This document shows, piece after piece, positions 1 through 10,930 of a DNA stretch of 64,000 nt (position 1 is the first letter of the stretch; every line of letters begins with the position of its first letter). A model generated the notes under the pieces. It worked only from the letters and a program-made list of their open reading frames with translations. It ran no database searches and had not been told where the DNA came from. Source of the DNA: Druceiella hillmani (taxonomy: Eukaryota; Arthropoda; Insecta; Lepidoptera; Hepialidae); NCBI GenBank assembly GCA_039881145.1, contig JAYKKI010000095.1, positions 6,314,501 to 6,378,500 on the forward strand. The letters run 5' to 3'. The translations under genes and the position numbers were made by a program.

Positions 1-743
1 ACTCACGGTATTTCTTAAATTTCCCAGGGCGACCAATAAAACTAATACAGAGGCGGCTGGCGTGGAACAGACAATGGAGGCTGCAAAACAAAGACGGATG
101 TTGAGAAATGCGTTCGTGCTCAGATGTAATCGTTTTCAATATACGTCTCTTTGGTATGCTGTTAGAACGATTAATGCATTTTATCGGCATTGTTCTTACG
201 TTTTGGCATAAAACAATGATATTGTTCAAGCCAATAATAACATCCTAGCATGTATATTAACGTGCACAATCAAATAAGCGTAATCAAGTAAGTAAGTCAG
301 CATCACTTATGAATTCCGATATTAACAAACAAGACACGTTAATTATTTTAATTATTAAATTAATTCAAAATAAACTAAATAAAAAAGTGTTGTACATTAT
401 CATTTAAACAATAGCATCTGCTGGACTATTCATCTAAAGCTTTGGCAAATTGTTTGATAGTAGGGCAAAATAGTTTTTCACGTAATTAAATGCTTTTATA
501 AATATATCTAAGTACATTTTGACTCGCCTCGTAGTTATAATGTTCAGCTGTATCTCAGAATATGAATGCAATATCTTCTAAAAGAAAAATCGCAAAACAA
601 CAGTAATTTAATAATTCGAGATTGGAAAATCTCAATCTCTATGAATAATTATTTGGTATATCATAAATTTCACTTTCAATTTTCTTTGTATCTATTATCG
701 AAATTAAATTAAAATTCTTTTTAAAAATAAGTAAATAAATTTG
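1..743. other. AT-rich unique non-coding DNA
   Basis: I see no gene or recognisable repeat here. The first ~130 bases are less AT-rich than the rest, but no open frame of useful length or splice-bounded exon can be argued for. Confidence 0.5.
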
Positions 744-984
744 CAATTAAATGAAACTACGTGATGTAGTATTATTTCTACTTTCTTTAATTTCTTTACC
801 AGGACCTAGGTTTCATTGTATTACAACATCTTCAGGTGGGATATTAGCAAAGATTCAGGTGGGATATTAGCAAAGAAAGATCTTTGCTAATATCCTACCT
901 GAAGATGTTGTAATACAGCGAAACCTAGGTAAAGAAATTAAAGAAAGTAGAAATAATACTACATCACGTAGTTTCATTTAATTG
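744..984. repeat. Foldback repeat (large imperfect palindrome)
   Basis: The left arm (744-853) and right arm (881-984) are inverted copies. They differ by a 6-base indel near 800 and a few substitutions. Between them sits a second copy of a 23-base segment (831-853 repeated exactly at 854-876) and 4 bases. The right arm continues into sequence that recurs at 55680-55860 without the left arm, so the palindrome looks secondarily made. A foldback MITE is the alternative, but no target-site duplication is evident. Confidence 0.9.
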
Positions 985-1060
985 TGAATAATGCATTTCT
1001 ACAAAATTAACGCCAAATATATTCAATATTTAAATAAATTTGATTCCTTTGTCTTAGATG
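881..1060 (+). repeat. Dispersed repeat family, copy 1 (paralogue at 55680)
   Basis: The segment from GAAGATGTTGTAATACA through GTTTCATTTAATTGTGAATAA to CTACAAAATTAACGCCAAATA is shared in order and orientation with 55680-55860. It is therefore an interspersed repeat longer than the palindrome arm it contributes. The class is unknown; it has no coding potential. Confidence 0.75.
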
Positions 1061-1655
1061 TGTCAAAAATGTAAGATATTTATGAGCAATTTACGTTTTC
1101 AATATGCTTGCAGTAAATGTACAAATACTTACTTCAGCCTAACTTATAAAAAGATACATTCTAGACAAAATTACGATTAAATTTAACTAACCAAAATGTT
1201 TATACGCCCATGAAAAAGCTGCAATTAAAGCTTGTTAAAAGTTTTTTAAATAAAGAAGATATGATTATTAATTACGTTCGATTACACAAATCTTATTTTC
1301 TCTTCTACAACGTTTGACACTACCCACGTTCACTTATATTAATGTTACTGGCATCGATTATAACTCAAATCATTCGCCACGCTATTAACGTAGTACAAAT
1401 TGATAATACAATTTAAGTTTAAATTTTGATCTAACGTGATACCGGAAGCTAACGTCCGCCTATAAACAAAACGATCAACGGCTTAACGGATATCACTATC
1501 TATGCCAGCACGCAGCTTAGAGCTTTGGGCTTAAATATCTTTATCTAACATTTACCGACATTGTAAAAAGATACGTAGAAATATTGAAGGCGAGAGTAGG
1601 ATTTTAATGACTACGATAAGGCGATGGAAGTTCCATTTTAGTGTCGATAAAATGT
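1061..1655. other. AT-rich unique non-coding DNA
   Basis: No gene, tandem repeat or recognised element seen. Confidence 0.45.
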
Positions 1656-1930
1656 TTTTCTCGTATAAAATGACATTGATCGATGAGCTCAGCGCCGAAT
1701 GCAATGCACACACGAGCACCGGATCGTAGGGTGCCGCCTGGGACTTGTTTGCTGTTTATCGAAAGATATTGGCGGCTCGTTTATTTCCCAGATAGTCCAT
1801 ATGTATACGCACAGCCTAGTGGCGATTGTTGAATGTATAAATGTGAGTTCATTCTGTATGTGTATATGTGGGTATTGATTGATTTTGTGAATTGTGAAGA
1901 CGATACAACAGTACATGGTTGTATAGTTAA
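1656..1930. other. Less AT-rich unique island (possible cis-regulatory or conserved element)
   Basis: About 270 bases stand out from the surroundings by higher GC and no repeat structure. They contain TGATTGATT at about 1876, resembling a compound Exd/Hox-type site, and GTTTATCGAAAG. An open frame on the minus strand (1689-1916) has no recognisable domain. A regulatory role is inference from composition only. Confidence 0.25.
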
Positions 1931-2630
1931 TTAGATTCGGAGATGACTACGTACCTATTCAATAGAAGTTGACACTGATTTTCTATGAATTCAGTATATT
2001 AATTTGAAAGGAAGATTGAGAACAAATATCGGATAGTTAAGTGATTCGTCAATCTAAAATAAATGCGCATTCATAAAATAATGTCAATTGCTATAAACGT
2101 GTAAAGAACCGGTCTAAAACTGCTAACGGTTCAGAAATTGTAAATCCGTTCATAAATTGTTTCGTGAAAAAATTCATGTCACTATCTACACATATAACAA
2201 AATTGTGGAATTGGCATGTCTATACATTGAAGATATTTATGACATAATAAAATTAATCCTTTTTGGGTTTTGCCTGTTTGTCACTTTATTTTTAAGCGCG
2301 TCACGCAAGCACCATTACAGGTATTTTGACGAAGTGTTTGCTGATGGATTTTAAAAGACCTAGTATAAAACAAAGCTTTGTTTTATTGCAATGCTCCTAC
2401 TAAAAAGTAGATACGATATTTTAAGCGCACTTAAAAGTTTATTTTATAATAGTTAAAGATGTCGCGACGTACATTTTACTATTCAGTCTTAAAGTTAGTT
2501 TAATAATATGCTCCAAAGATTCACGTGAATAAAATTAAGGGCACAGCCACTACTTAGGTAATGCAAATATATAAATTGTAAAATGTAAATCATTATGACC
2601 ATAGTGTTTCCTTTACGTTGTAATTTAAAT
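1931..2630. other. AT-rich unique non-coding DNA
   Basis: Only short chance frames are present; no repeats recognised. Confidence 0.45.
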
Positions 2631-2634
2631 ACGT

Positions 2635-2860
2635 GTGAGATGCTGTGCTTTAAATCACCATATCTTCCCTCACCCCTTTGCAAAACAAGCGAAATGGGTG
2701 GTCGCGACTCGAAGCAAAGCAACATCAAAGTGTACACCGAAGCCTAGTGCTCCGCCCTATCGCCCTATCGCCCGCCCTACCCTTGCTGCGTCACTGTACT
2801 CAATCAAATACACAGCACCAAGTTATACGATTCTGGAACACTCAACTACTTAGTTAAATT
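2635..2860. other. Pyrimidine-rich island with short direct repeats
   Basis: A C-rich stretch holds a short run of repeated GCCCTATC units (about 2754-2778). A 72-codon plus-strand frame crosses it but has low-complexity composition and no domain, so I do not call a gene. Confidence 0.3.
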
Positions 2861-2870
2861 TAAGTCCTTT

Positions 2871-4860
2871 GTGTGCTGTTTTGCATTGGTAGCAATATTC
2901 AGAACGTTTTATCGATGGAATGATTTGGTGTAACAGATATATTTATAGTGTATATTATGTTAAGTTTTCGTTTATGAGGTTATACTTAAGTATTAAAAAT
3001 TAAAATATAGCAGTTACCTTTCAATAGACAAAATTTTCAGAGTAATGATATTACAGAAGTCTGCTTAATAGAAACCGCCGAATTTTTTGAGGACAGTTTC
3101 CATTGTCTCTTGGGAATTGATTTTTTGGATTTATAGAATGTCTGAATTCTGACTAAAAACTGATCAAGGAAATAAGGTAAGAGTTTTTAGCTGCAGTATT
3201 GCGACCAATATATTTTTTCATCATTTATCACTTTCGGACTTAGTTTCCGATAATTCTCGGGATTCGATTTTGGAATAAATTTTTTTTTAAATAGAAACAA
3301 TTTTTAATAACTTTTTTAGTATTATGTTTTACCGTGGATTTTGTATTAAAAAATAAAACGTAATTTAAACCGCCTGTGACAGCGATTGAAATAAAAATAT
3401 TTACAAATATGAAATTCATCTCAAAAGTAAGGATACGGCCACAGTCCTGCCTCGCGGATACTAAAGTAAATTTTCATATAAATTTTGTCAACTGATTTGC
3501 TATCTCTTTCTAATACATACAATTTTTTTTTTATTTTCTATAAGTTTTTTTTTCGTTAAAATGCCTGTTATCCATTCAAAGTGTAAGTGGCGTTCATCGA
3601 GTGTTTTCTACGGCTATTTATATATGCTTTTATATTTTAATATAATCGTCATCCATTTCTATAGTATTTTCGTTCCTATTAAAATAGTTTTAAAATCATG
3701 AAAATGTTTAGTCACATATTTTTTAATAGTCTTCCTACCAATGTTGTATTAACTTTTGTATTGAAATATGTATGGAGTATTTGCAATATAAGTATATTAA
3801 CAACGAATGATGCTAAGGAATTCATTATATTTAGGAAACACTTTTTTTAGGAATGCTTTTATTTATGGTTTGACAAGCAAAATAATTTTTATACTTAAAA
3901 TGGTTTTACAGTCCATAACCCTATCGGTAACAGAAATTATCTATCTATCTACTTATTATATATTTGCTAGCGTTTATTTGCTTATCTAATTACTGCACAT
4001 AATAAACAATTTTTCAATTGAAATGTATTTTTTATAATCCTTTTGACTATATTAATTAAAGTGAACATAGGCCCATAGAGTAAATCTTAAATGTCAACTA
4101 ACATTGCATCCCTTTCTAACAGTGTGACAATGTTCTATCGAGTGTTCCATTTACTAAGTTAATTATATTGTCTATGGGTGAAGAATTATAAAGCGGCCAA
4201 CACGCAAATCGGCAAATTTATTCATAGCTTTGCGATTTGCTTATTTCCATTAAATTATTTTCAATTCTTATGTAAATCACTAATAGAAAAAAATCGACTT
4301 TCACAACGATATTTTAAATATATTTTCTAGTTTATTTTTTTTAAATATACCAGTTTGGCAGTCTTTATAAATATCTCATGTGATTAAACATCTGTTCATA
4401 TTTATATTATTATTTATTTGGGTAACATATTCTCAATCAACAACCTGTTTCTTTCTCATTTTACCAAGAATCAACATGTAGATTCTGTTCCATATTAATC
4501 ACATTATTTCGTTATTCATCATACTTTTAGTTATTTTTCAATGTTAACCTAAGTATTAATTTCGTTAAATGGTGTAAGTATACAATATTTCCGCTTTTCA
4601 TAAACTAATGCGTCTTCCTCGGTATTAGGCGGTAGTCATTTACACCAGAGTACGGTGCACTATTATTAATGTGTAGTAAGCCATGATAGTGTCTATATCA
4701 TGTTATCATTAGATAGATTGCATAGTTCTTTTTGTAATAACTTTCGATTATGGACATTTTTTCTATGACTTTATGAATTAAAAATGGTTATTTTTCAAAT
4801 GAAAACTTTTTCGGCTCTCCTCGTCCAATTTTTTTTGATGAAAAATATTCGCGTTTTCGC
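2871..4860. other. Long AT-rich stretch without recognisable features
   Basis: About 2 kb with many homopolymer T/A runs. No open frame above 60 codons carries a recognisable motif. Nothing supports a gene. Confidence 0.5.
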
Positions 4861-5000
4861 ATCACACCAACGTGATATGCTTCGAGTATACTCGGCGGTA
4901 AGTCGAGTATAGCCGAACGATTCGACTTCGGGTATATTCAGCGTTAACCGACTGCAACCGAATGAGAGAAGCCGAGTTAGTAAGTATTTTTTTATTTTAG
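4861..5000. other. Segment with repeated CGAGTAT/TTCGAC motifs
   Basis: CGAGTATACTCG at 4883-4894 is a perfect 12-base palindrome. CGAGTATA recurs at about 4903, followed by GATTCGACTTCGGGTATA. The motif cluster lies just upstream of the hairpin at 5017 and has no assigned function. Confidence 0.35.
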
Positions 5001-5016
5001 TTCTTTGCCCAGTGAG

Positions 5017-5065
5017 TCCGTCGCATACCGTACGTAGCAGTTGATTACGTACGGTATGCGACGGA
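5017..5065. repeat. Perfect 20-bp-arm inverted repeat, 9-nt loop
   Basis: Arms 5017-5036 and 5046-5065 are exact reverse complements with a 9-base spacer (GCAGTTGAT). The arm is about half GC, unusual for this region. It could form a stable hairpin in DNA or RNA. No family member is seen elsewhere in the window. Confidence 0.9.
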
Positions 5066-5499
5066 AATCTGAGTACAAACCTCGATGATCATGTTATTTG
5101 ATTTTATTGAATACAAATCAAAAACACTTTTTTTATCATACATGTATAAAAGTTCGAGTTCATTTTTGTTTCAGTTTTTTTTATAAATATATTTAATGTA
5201 ATTAAAACTTCAAGTCATAAACTCTGTATTTCACGTTTATAATGAAAACGTCTATTTTCTTTTTAGACAAACGTATTTATTTATTACATTTTGTATTTTG
5301 TATGTAATTGCATGACTTAAAATTAAGTGAGCATATTTGTAATTATTATATCATAATTTTCCTATAGAAAAAACAAACCAAATCGTCCGAAATTAATGCT
5401 ATATTGTTTGCTCTGAATATACTACGAACCGATAAAATATTGGTAACTTAATAGGATGCAACAGAGGCGCAGTTCTACGAGTCTACAGTTGCTATTGAA

Positions 5500-5502
<3 letters not shown>

Positions 5503-5535
<33 letters not shown>
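5503..5535. repeat. (TA)n microsatellite
   Basis: About 16 uninterrupted TA dinucleotides. Confidence 0.95.
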
Positions 5536-5538
<3 letters not shown>

Positions 5539-6200
5539 TTTTTTTTTAAAATTTTTTTATGAATGGTTTAGTTACCAACATTATACTTTGTAAAAATATA
5601 TAGGTACACTTTTTTCTTTGAAAAATACAGTACCGTACACTAGCAATAATGAGGTATTAATTAAAGTTACATTATAGAGATATGTCAATAGCACTCTAAA
5701 AGTTGGATTAAAAATTGAGATACTGTGTTTTAATTTTAGTACGACTATATTTTTTATATACGTGATTTTGTGGATTCTCTATATTTTTCGTTCTAATTCG
5801 CGTGTGACGTTATTTGGAGTGATGTTTTTTGTTCGTTTTATATGGATATAACTTGTCAATTAAGTAGAATGTTATTGGAATTTCGGAACCTTTACGGTAC
5901 CTATACGGTGATCTTTGCATTTACCCGATCTATTAAAACTGACAATAGAGCTTCAGTTTCTTTACAAAATATTTTTGTTAACATTATAAAAATAAATAAA
6001 TAAATCGATTATATATACAATGACAAAAATCAATAACTGTTTCAACAAAACCATAATGATCACGAAATGTATTTGCTATAAAGACTTAACGTATTTTTAT
6101 AGTAAACATTTCAAGAACCGCAAGTTGTTTGTCGGCCTACTTGTGGCTATTAACATGAACGATGATACAAATAAGTCACGTAAATAGACCAATCGAAATC
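5536..6200. other. AT-rich unique non-coding DNA
   Basis: No gene or recognised repeat; long T runs near 5540-5560. Confidence 0.45.
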
Positions 6201-6204
6201 GAAC

Positions 6205-6800
6205 CGCACACGAATGAAGACCCCTGGAGAATCGCATTCCGCTCCAACTGCAGTCAATCCTCGTTCGGCAGCAACGAACGAAACAAAACTCTTTTCCAAC
6301 AAAATGTGTAGTTACGAACCGCCATTACGACTAGTTTTCTTTGACAATATTTCCATTCGCAATAGCGGAGCGGTCCGCCCGCACGCCCGCCGCTCGTCGC
6401 GTCGACCGATGCCCATAAAATATCTAAACACGGGAACCATAAATATGGTGGAACATTGTTTTTTACATTGTGGGGCGAGTTGCTCTGCGAATTTTGTGGT
6501 CAACTGTAACGCATTTATTTATGTGAAGTGTGTTTCATAAAACTCGCTTCGAATGTTTATAATAGCTTCCTTTGTGTATTGGACGGAAATGCATAATGTT
6601 TGTGAATTATGGATGCGGTTTGCTTTGCTGCGGAGCGGCGCGCCTCAACGCCCGGTGCGGCGCTATTGTTCGTCGCCCGCGGCTATTGCTTTTTAACATA
6701 TCGTTATACTCGATTACGCGTATAGCGTCGAGTTGTGTAGTTTCATTTTGCGATAATATTATTCAACTTGCTCGAAGTTTGCCTCGCTTTCGTCCTTAAT
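6205..6800. other. GC-rich unique island pair
   Basis: Two GC-rich cores (about 6360-6420 and 6630-6690, rich in CGCCCG and GCGGCG) are joined by sequence containing CCATAAATATGG, TTTATAATAG and ATGCATAATG, which resemble A/T-rich developmental factor sites (MEF2-, Abd-B/Cad- and POU-like). Frames of 108 and 75 codons cross it on the plus strand and 63 on the minus strand, but none shows a domain and they overlap antiparallel, as CG-rich non-coding DNA often does. Enhancer or promoter-proximal DNA is my inference; an unannotated 5' exon is possible. Confidence 0.3.
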
Positions 6801-7009
6801 AGAGGATGCAAGCTGATGTATTGAACAAAGTTAAATGAGGTTGGTTGTTCGTTCATAAATTAAACATGTTTCAAAACGTTTGCATTAGGATTTTTAAATA
6901 TATTTTTATTACTCTTATAAAGCCTCTCTAAAAGATAGCAAACACTTTTATATGGAAAAAAAATCTAGGACTTGATTCGCCCTCTACATAAATATTTTTT
7001 GCGTTAGCA

Positions 7010-7135
7010 ATTGAATTTAAAGTTTCTGCGTCAAGCAGTTTCTGAGAAAGACGGTTATGATGGACAAATGGACACGTGAGCTATCTCGTAAGGGTTCCAT
7101 TAATTTTTCTTTTGAGTTACGGAACCCTAAAAACA
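7010..7135 (-). mobile_element. Fragment of the GGGTTCCGTA interspersed element, minus orientation
   Basis: Read on the minus strand, the fragment begins TTTTAGGGTTCCGTAACTC, continues to a GGAACCCTTA segment and ends near TTTCTCAGAAACTG. This order matches 22285-22395 on the plus strand and the start of the elements at 11774 and 48075. Similar sequences are, from memory, very common in Lepidoptera as short non-autonomous repeats. It is non-coding. Confidence 0.65.
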
Positions 7136-7315
7136 ATAAATTTCTTCTCAATAATTTATTTATACTCATCCAAACTCATTTTTTCAAAACTATCTTTAAC
7201 TTGCGGACTATTGCCTTAAATATTTTATTAGCGTTGCCTTTAACGTTAAGTTTTAATGAACACTTTATACCGTGTTTCACCTATTAAATATTGATAGTGA
7301 TAAACAATTTCTACA

Positions 7316-7400
7316 TTTGGCTGGCTCTAAGAGACTGCTCTCGTAGCAATAAGTCCGCCATATGTATCAATTAGATACATTAAAGTATATAGATATTCTT
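7316..7400 (+). mobile_element. Possible LINE 3'-end remnant
   Basis: The segment TTGGCTGGCTCTAAGAGA...GCAATAAGTCCGCC resembles 20088-20170 (TTGGCCGAAAGAGATT...CAATAAGTCCGCC). From recollection, AATAAGTCCGCC-type sequences sit at the 3' end of lepidopteran non-LTR retrotransposons. Class assignment is weak. Confidence 0.35.
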
Positions 7401-7439
7401 TATGGTAATAAAATACTTTATTCGACTTCACGTATTTGA

Positions 7440-7769
7440 CTATATTAAAAAGAACATTCTGTAAATAGGACCAAGTTCCTCTTCAAAAATTTGGCAGCAA
7501 AAAGTAATGAAATTAAAGCAGCCATCCTTTCTTGAGAAAATTGTAGATAACTGAGTTAGAGTTTTGTATCTAGATTTATCAAATATCATATTTATCATCG
7601 CATTGAACTTGACCACGGTAAATAGTGCACAGATATTTTCCGCTTCGAAAACCAGCATCACAAAGAAAAATTTGGAGATCATATCATAAAGAAAAGCGGT
7701 AAGGAGATAAGAACTCGTCGCAGTCAATTCCAATGTTGTGATTGTTTCCTTCGTTGATATATTAAACAA
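7440..7769 (-). CDS. Unidentified membrane-like ORF (possible receptor exon or relic)
   Basis: A 109-codon open frame. Its first ~15 codons lie inside the 228-bp satellite that starts at 7725, so the start codon is not trustworthy; the unique part is 7440-7724. That part encodes a hydrophobic stretch (SYLLTAFLYDMISKFFFVML) followed by a more polar segment with spaced Leu/Phe residues, and ends FEEELGPIYRMFFLI before a stop. The pattern loosely recalls one membrane-spanning block of insect gustatory receptors, which could be a single exon or a pseudogene piece, but no diagnostic motif is visible. No clear splice sites were identified. It may be a chance frame in AT-rich DNA. Confidence 0.22.
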   Translation of the reverse strand: MFNISTKETITTLELTATSSYLLTAFLYDMISKFFFVMLVFEAENICALFTVVKFNAMINMIFDKSRYKTLTQLSTIFSRKDGCFNFITFCCQIFEEELGPIYRMFFLI

Positions 7770-9320
7770 TACACATGTGCCAAATTACGAAGTTCTAATT
7801 CTTTCGGCAGAGCTTAGAAATTAATGATATTTTATATCAAATATCTCGGAAATTTCTGTATATGCCAACTTCAAATTTATTCCTCGTAATAATCAAGTAT
7901 TTATTTCTATATTCTAAAAGTAAGACTTCCAATATTTGCTTGACTGGAGTTCCAATTCCAATGTTGTGATTGTTTCCTTCGTTGATATATTAAACAATAC
8001 ACATGTGCCAAATTATGAAGTTCTAATTCTTTTGGCAGAGCTTAGAAATTAATGATATTTTGTATCAAATATCTCGGAAATTTCTGTATATGCCAACTTC
8101 AAATTTATACCTCGTAATAATCAAGTATCCATTTCTATATTCTAAAAGTAAGACTTCCAATATTTGCTTGACTGGAGTTCCAATTCCAATGTTGTGATTG
8201 TTTCCTTCGTTGATATGTTAAACAATACATATGTGATAAATTATAAAGTTCTAATTATTTTGGCAGAGCTTAGAAATTAATGATATTTTATATCAAATAT
8301 CTCGGAAATTTCTGTATATGCCAACTTCAAATTTATTCCTCGTAATAATCAAGTATTCATTTCTATTTTCTAAAAGTAAGACTTCCAATATTTGCTTGAC
8401 TGGAGTTCCAATTCCAATGTTGTGATTGTTTCCTTCGTTGATATATTAAACAATACACATGTGATAAATTATAAAGTTCTAATTCTTTTGGCAGAGCTTA
8501 GAAATTAATGATATTTTGTATCAAATATCTCGGAAATTTCTGTATATGCCAACTTCAAATTTATACCTCGTAATAATCAAGTATCCATTTCTATATTCTA
8601 AAAGTAAGACTTCCAATATTTGCTTGACTGGAGTTCCAATTCCAATGTTGTGATTGTTTCCTTCGTTGATATGTTAAACAATACATATGTGATAAATTAT
8701 AAAGTTCTAATTATTTTGGCAGAGCTTAGAAATTAATGATATTTTATATCAAATATCTCGGAAATTTCTGTATATGCCAACTTCAAATTTATTCCTCGTA
8801 ATAATCAAGTATTCATTTCTATTTTCTAAAAGTAAGACTTCCAATATTTGCTTGACTGGAGTTCCAATTCCAATGTTGTGATTGTTTCCTTCGTTGATAT
8901 ATTAAACAATACATATGTGATAAATTATAAAGTTCTAATTCTTTTGGCAGAGCTTAGAAATTAATGATATTTTATATCAAATATCTCGGAAATTTCTGTA
9001 TATGCCAACTTCAAATTTATACCTCGTAATAATCAAGTATTCATTTCTATTTTCTAAAAGTAAGACTTCCAATATTTGCTTGACTGGAGTTCCAATTCCA
9101 ATGTTGTGATTGTTTCCTTAGTTGATATATTAAACAATACATATGTGATAAATTATAAAGTTCTAATTCTTTTGGCAGAGCTTAGAAATTAATTATATTT
9201 TATATCAAATATCTCGGAAATTTCTGTATATGCCAACTTCAAATTTATACCTCGTAATAATCAAGTATTCATTTCTATATTCTAAAAGTAAGACTTCCAG
9301 TATTTGCTTGACTGGAGTTA
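7725..9320. repeat. 228-bp satellite, 7 tandem copies
   Basis: Monomer starts (CAATTCCAATGTTGTGATTG) fall at 7725, 7953, 8181, 8409, 8637, 8865 and 9093, an exact 228-bp period. Shared variants (GATATGTT versus GATATATT, ATTATTTTGG versus ATTCTTTTGG, ATTCCTCG versus ATACCTCG) pair monomer 2 with 4 and 3 with 5, so part of the array grew as a 456-bp dimer. Monomer 1 is the most divergent and overlaps the 5' end of the ORF at 7440-7769. It ends abruptly at GGAGTTATGGG. Confidence 0.97.
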
Positions 9321-9915
9321 TGGGAATTTTCAAATCACTGCAAAGCGCTTCGGATAAAAGGTGAATTTCTTTATAATACGACTCGGAACTTGTGGTGCAT
9401 CATTCGTTCTGTCAGCGTTTCACGTTATCATCTGATTTTTTTTCCTCTATACTTAACTTCGTATGTAATGAAATTGATAATACTCTTTAATTTCATTGTC
9501 TGTATTTCTTTTAAACCTCGTGCTACCATTATTATTCTAAACTACTAATACAATAACCGCATTTTAAATTATATAGGTATTACTTTGACTATACTTTAAA
9601 TGTTGATGACGCTAGATATTTAAAGTTGTTTGTAATAGGAAGCAAATAAAGTAGTTTTATTTACATACATAGACCAGAAGTGAAAACAAAATATTATACT
9701 CTCTATTCACATAGTTGTATATTTCATCCCAGATTCAAATACAGATGTTTAAATTGAATAGCAACGTGAATATAATTACCTGATACCGTTGATGATATCA
9801 AATAAACCGATTAAAACCGTTTGATTCTACTAAGGTATTTTCCATTATGTTATAACGATTTTATTCGCTGAACTAGCTAATAATTTAGCCTTTTCGATAT
9901 GATAGTAATATTCAT
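9321..9915. other. AT-rich unique non-coding DNA
   Basis: No gene or repeat recognised. Confidence 0.45.
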
Positions 9916-9917
9916 AA

Positions 9918-10000
9918 AAAATGTCAGTCTTAGCCAGCTCCTCTTCCATTCTTATCACATGCCCAGCCCACTTTATCATTTGAATTTTTCTAAAATTACC
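9918..10000 (-). pseudogene. LINE reverse-transcriptase C-terminal remnant
   Basis: On the minus strand the frame reads LIKWAGHVIRMEEELAKT, matching the K/RW-x-GHV-x-RM motif found downstream of the catalytic core in many non-LTR retrotransposon polyproteins. Only this short block remains; surrounding frames are broken, and no catalytic motif is present. It is dead transposon debris. Confidence 0.5.
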
Positions 10001-10595
10001 AATGTCTGTTCATCCAAATATTCTACAAGACTGAGTTTGTCTTACTTTGACATTTATCATTTATTTTGCAGCCACCAGATGAATAAATCTAGAATAATTT
10101 GTCTGTTAAAAATAGAAAGTATCTGTATCGCTTAAATAAATTAAATGAATTAATAACTGTTTATATTTTTCTAGCATAAATAACAATAAGCCAGATTAGA
10201 TATTTTTAAAGGTAAAACTTGATTTTCTTTTCAATTAGAAATTCATTTAAGTATTTATGTCGAATGTGAATATAATCGTTAAGAACGGAAATTTTTTATT
10301 GCACTTCTGGTGCAATATCATACCTTTGATTTCTGATCCCAGATATGTAAAGGAAATTACTTTTTAACTGACAGAGAGGCAGTTTATGGCGAAGTTCTCT
10401 AAGTTAAGTGACTACACGACTGAAGTAAAACTTCAAATTCACAAAATATGAACTTTAAAATGAATTTAGAATTTTATTCACTTTAAATGTAGAATATTTA
10501 ATGTATTGAATAAAATAATAATTTATAAAATTGTTCAAGAACGAAATTAAATTACAAAACAATCAAAAAATCACCGTTCGCGTAACGCCAGCAAA
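10001..10595. other. AT-rich unique DNA with one small hairpin
   Basis: ATTGCAC (10298-10304) pairs with GTGCAAT (10310-10316) around a 5-base loop. Nothing else is recognised. Confidence 0.4.
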
Positions 10596-10599
10596 CTCG

Positions 10600-10600
10600 C

Positions 10601-10635
<35 letters not shown>

Positions 10636-10636
10636 C
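10600..10636. repeat. (AT)n microsatellite
   Basis: AT dinucleotide run with one GT interruption, bordered by GCGTAACGCC... upstream and ATACATTTCATG downstream. Confidence 0.95.
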
Positions 10637-10639
10637 ATT

Positions 10640-10930
10640 TCATGTACTGGCTATGAGAGGAAGAGAGAAAGAAAATGTGCGCGCGCACTGCTCTCTCTTG
10701 CTCCTACAGTGTGATACAGATTCTAGGCTTGCACTGTATCTTAAATATACGAAACATAGCAGGCTATGAGAGAAAGAGTAAGAGTACTACAGTAATATAC
10801 GAAACGTAACTCTCTCTTCACTGACTTATATCTCCCTCTCAACTTCCGTTCGCCTCGCACGATCACACTTTTCGTAACGCTCTCGTCACGCATTCACCAA
10901 CTTACTCCCCAAGTCAAGCGTGCGTAAAGA
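10640..10930. other. Purine/pyrimidine-tract region with GTGCGCGCGCAC palindrome
   Basis: GA-rich tracts (GAGAGGAAGAGAGAAAG) and later CT-rich tracts surround a 12-base alternating purine-pyrimidine palindrome at 10677-10688. GGCTATGAGAG occurs twice (about 10648 and 10762). The inverted purine/pyrimidine character could support non-B DNA. No gene. Confidence 0.4.

Noticed and set aside
5017..5065. Intrinsic transcription terminator
   Set aside because: The hairpin has no following T run of the right form, and the context is eukaryotic.
6214..6540. 108-codon plus-strand ORF as a gene
   Set aside because: It lies across a GC-rich island where stops are rare, is overlapped by an antiparallel frame and shows no domain. 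Kept only as an island.
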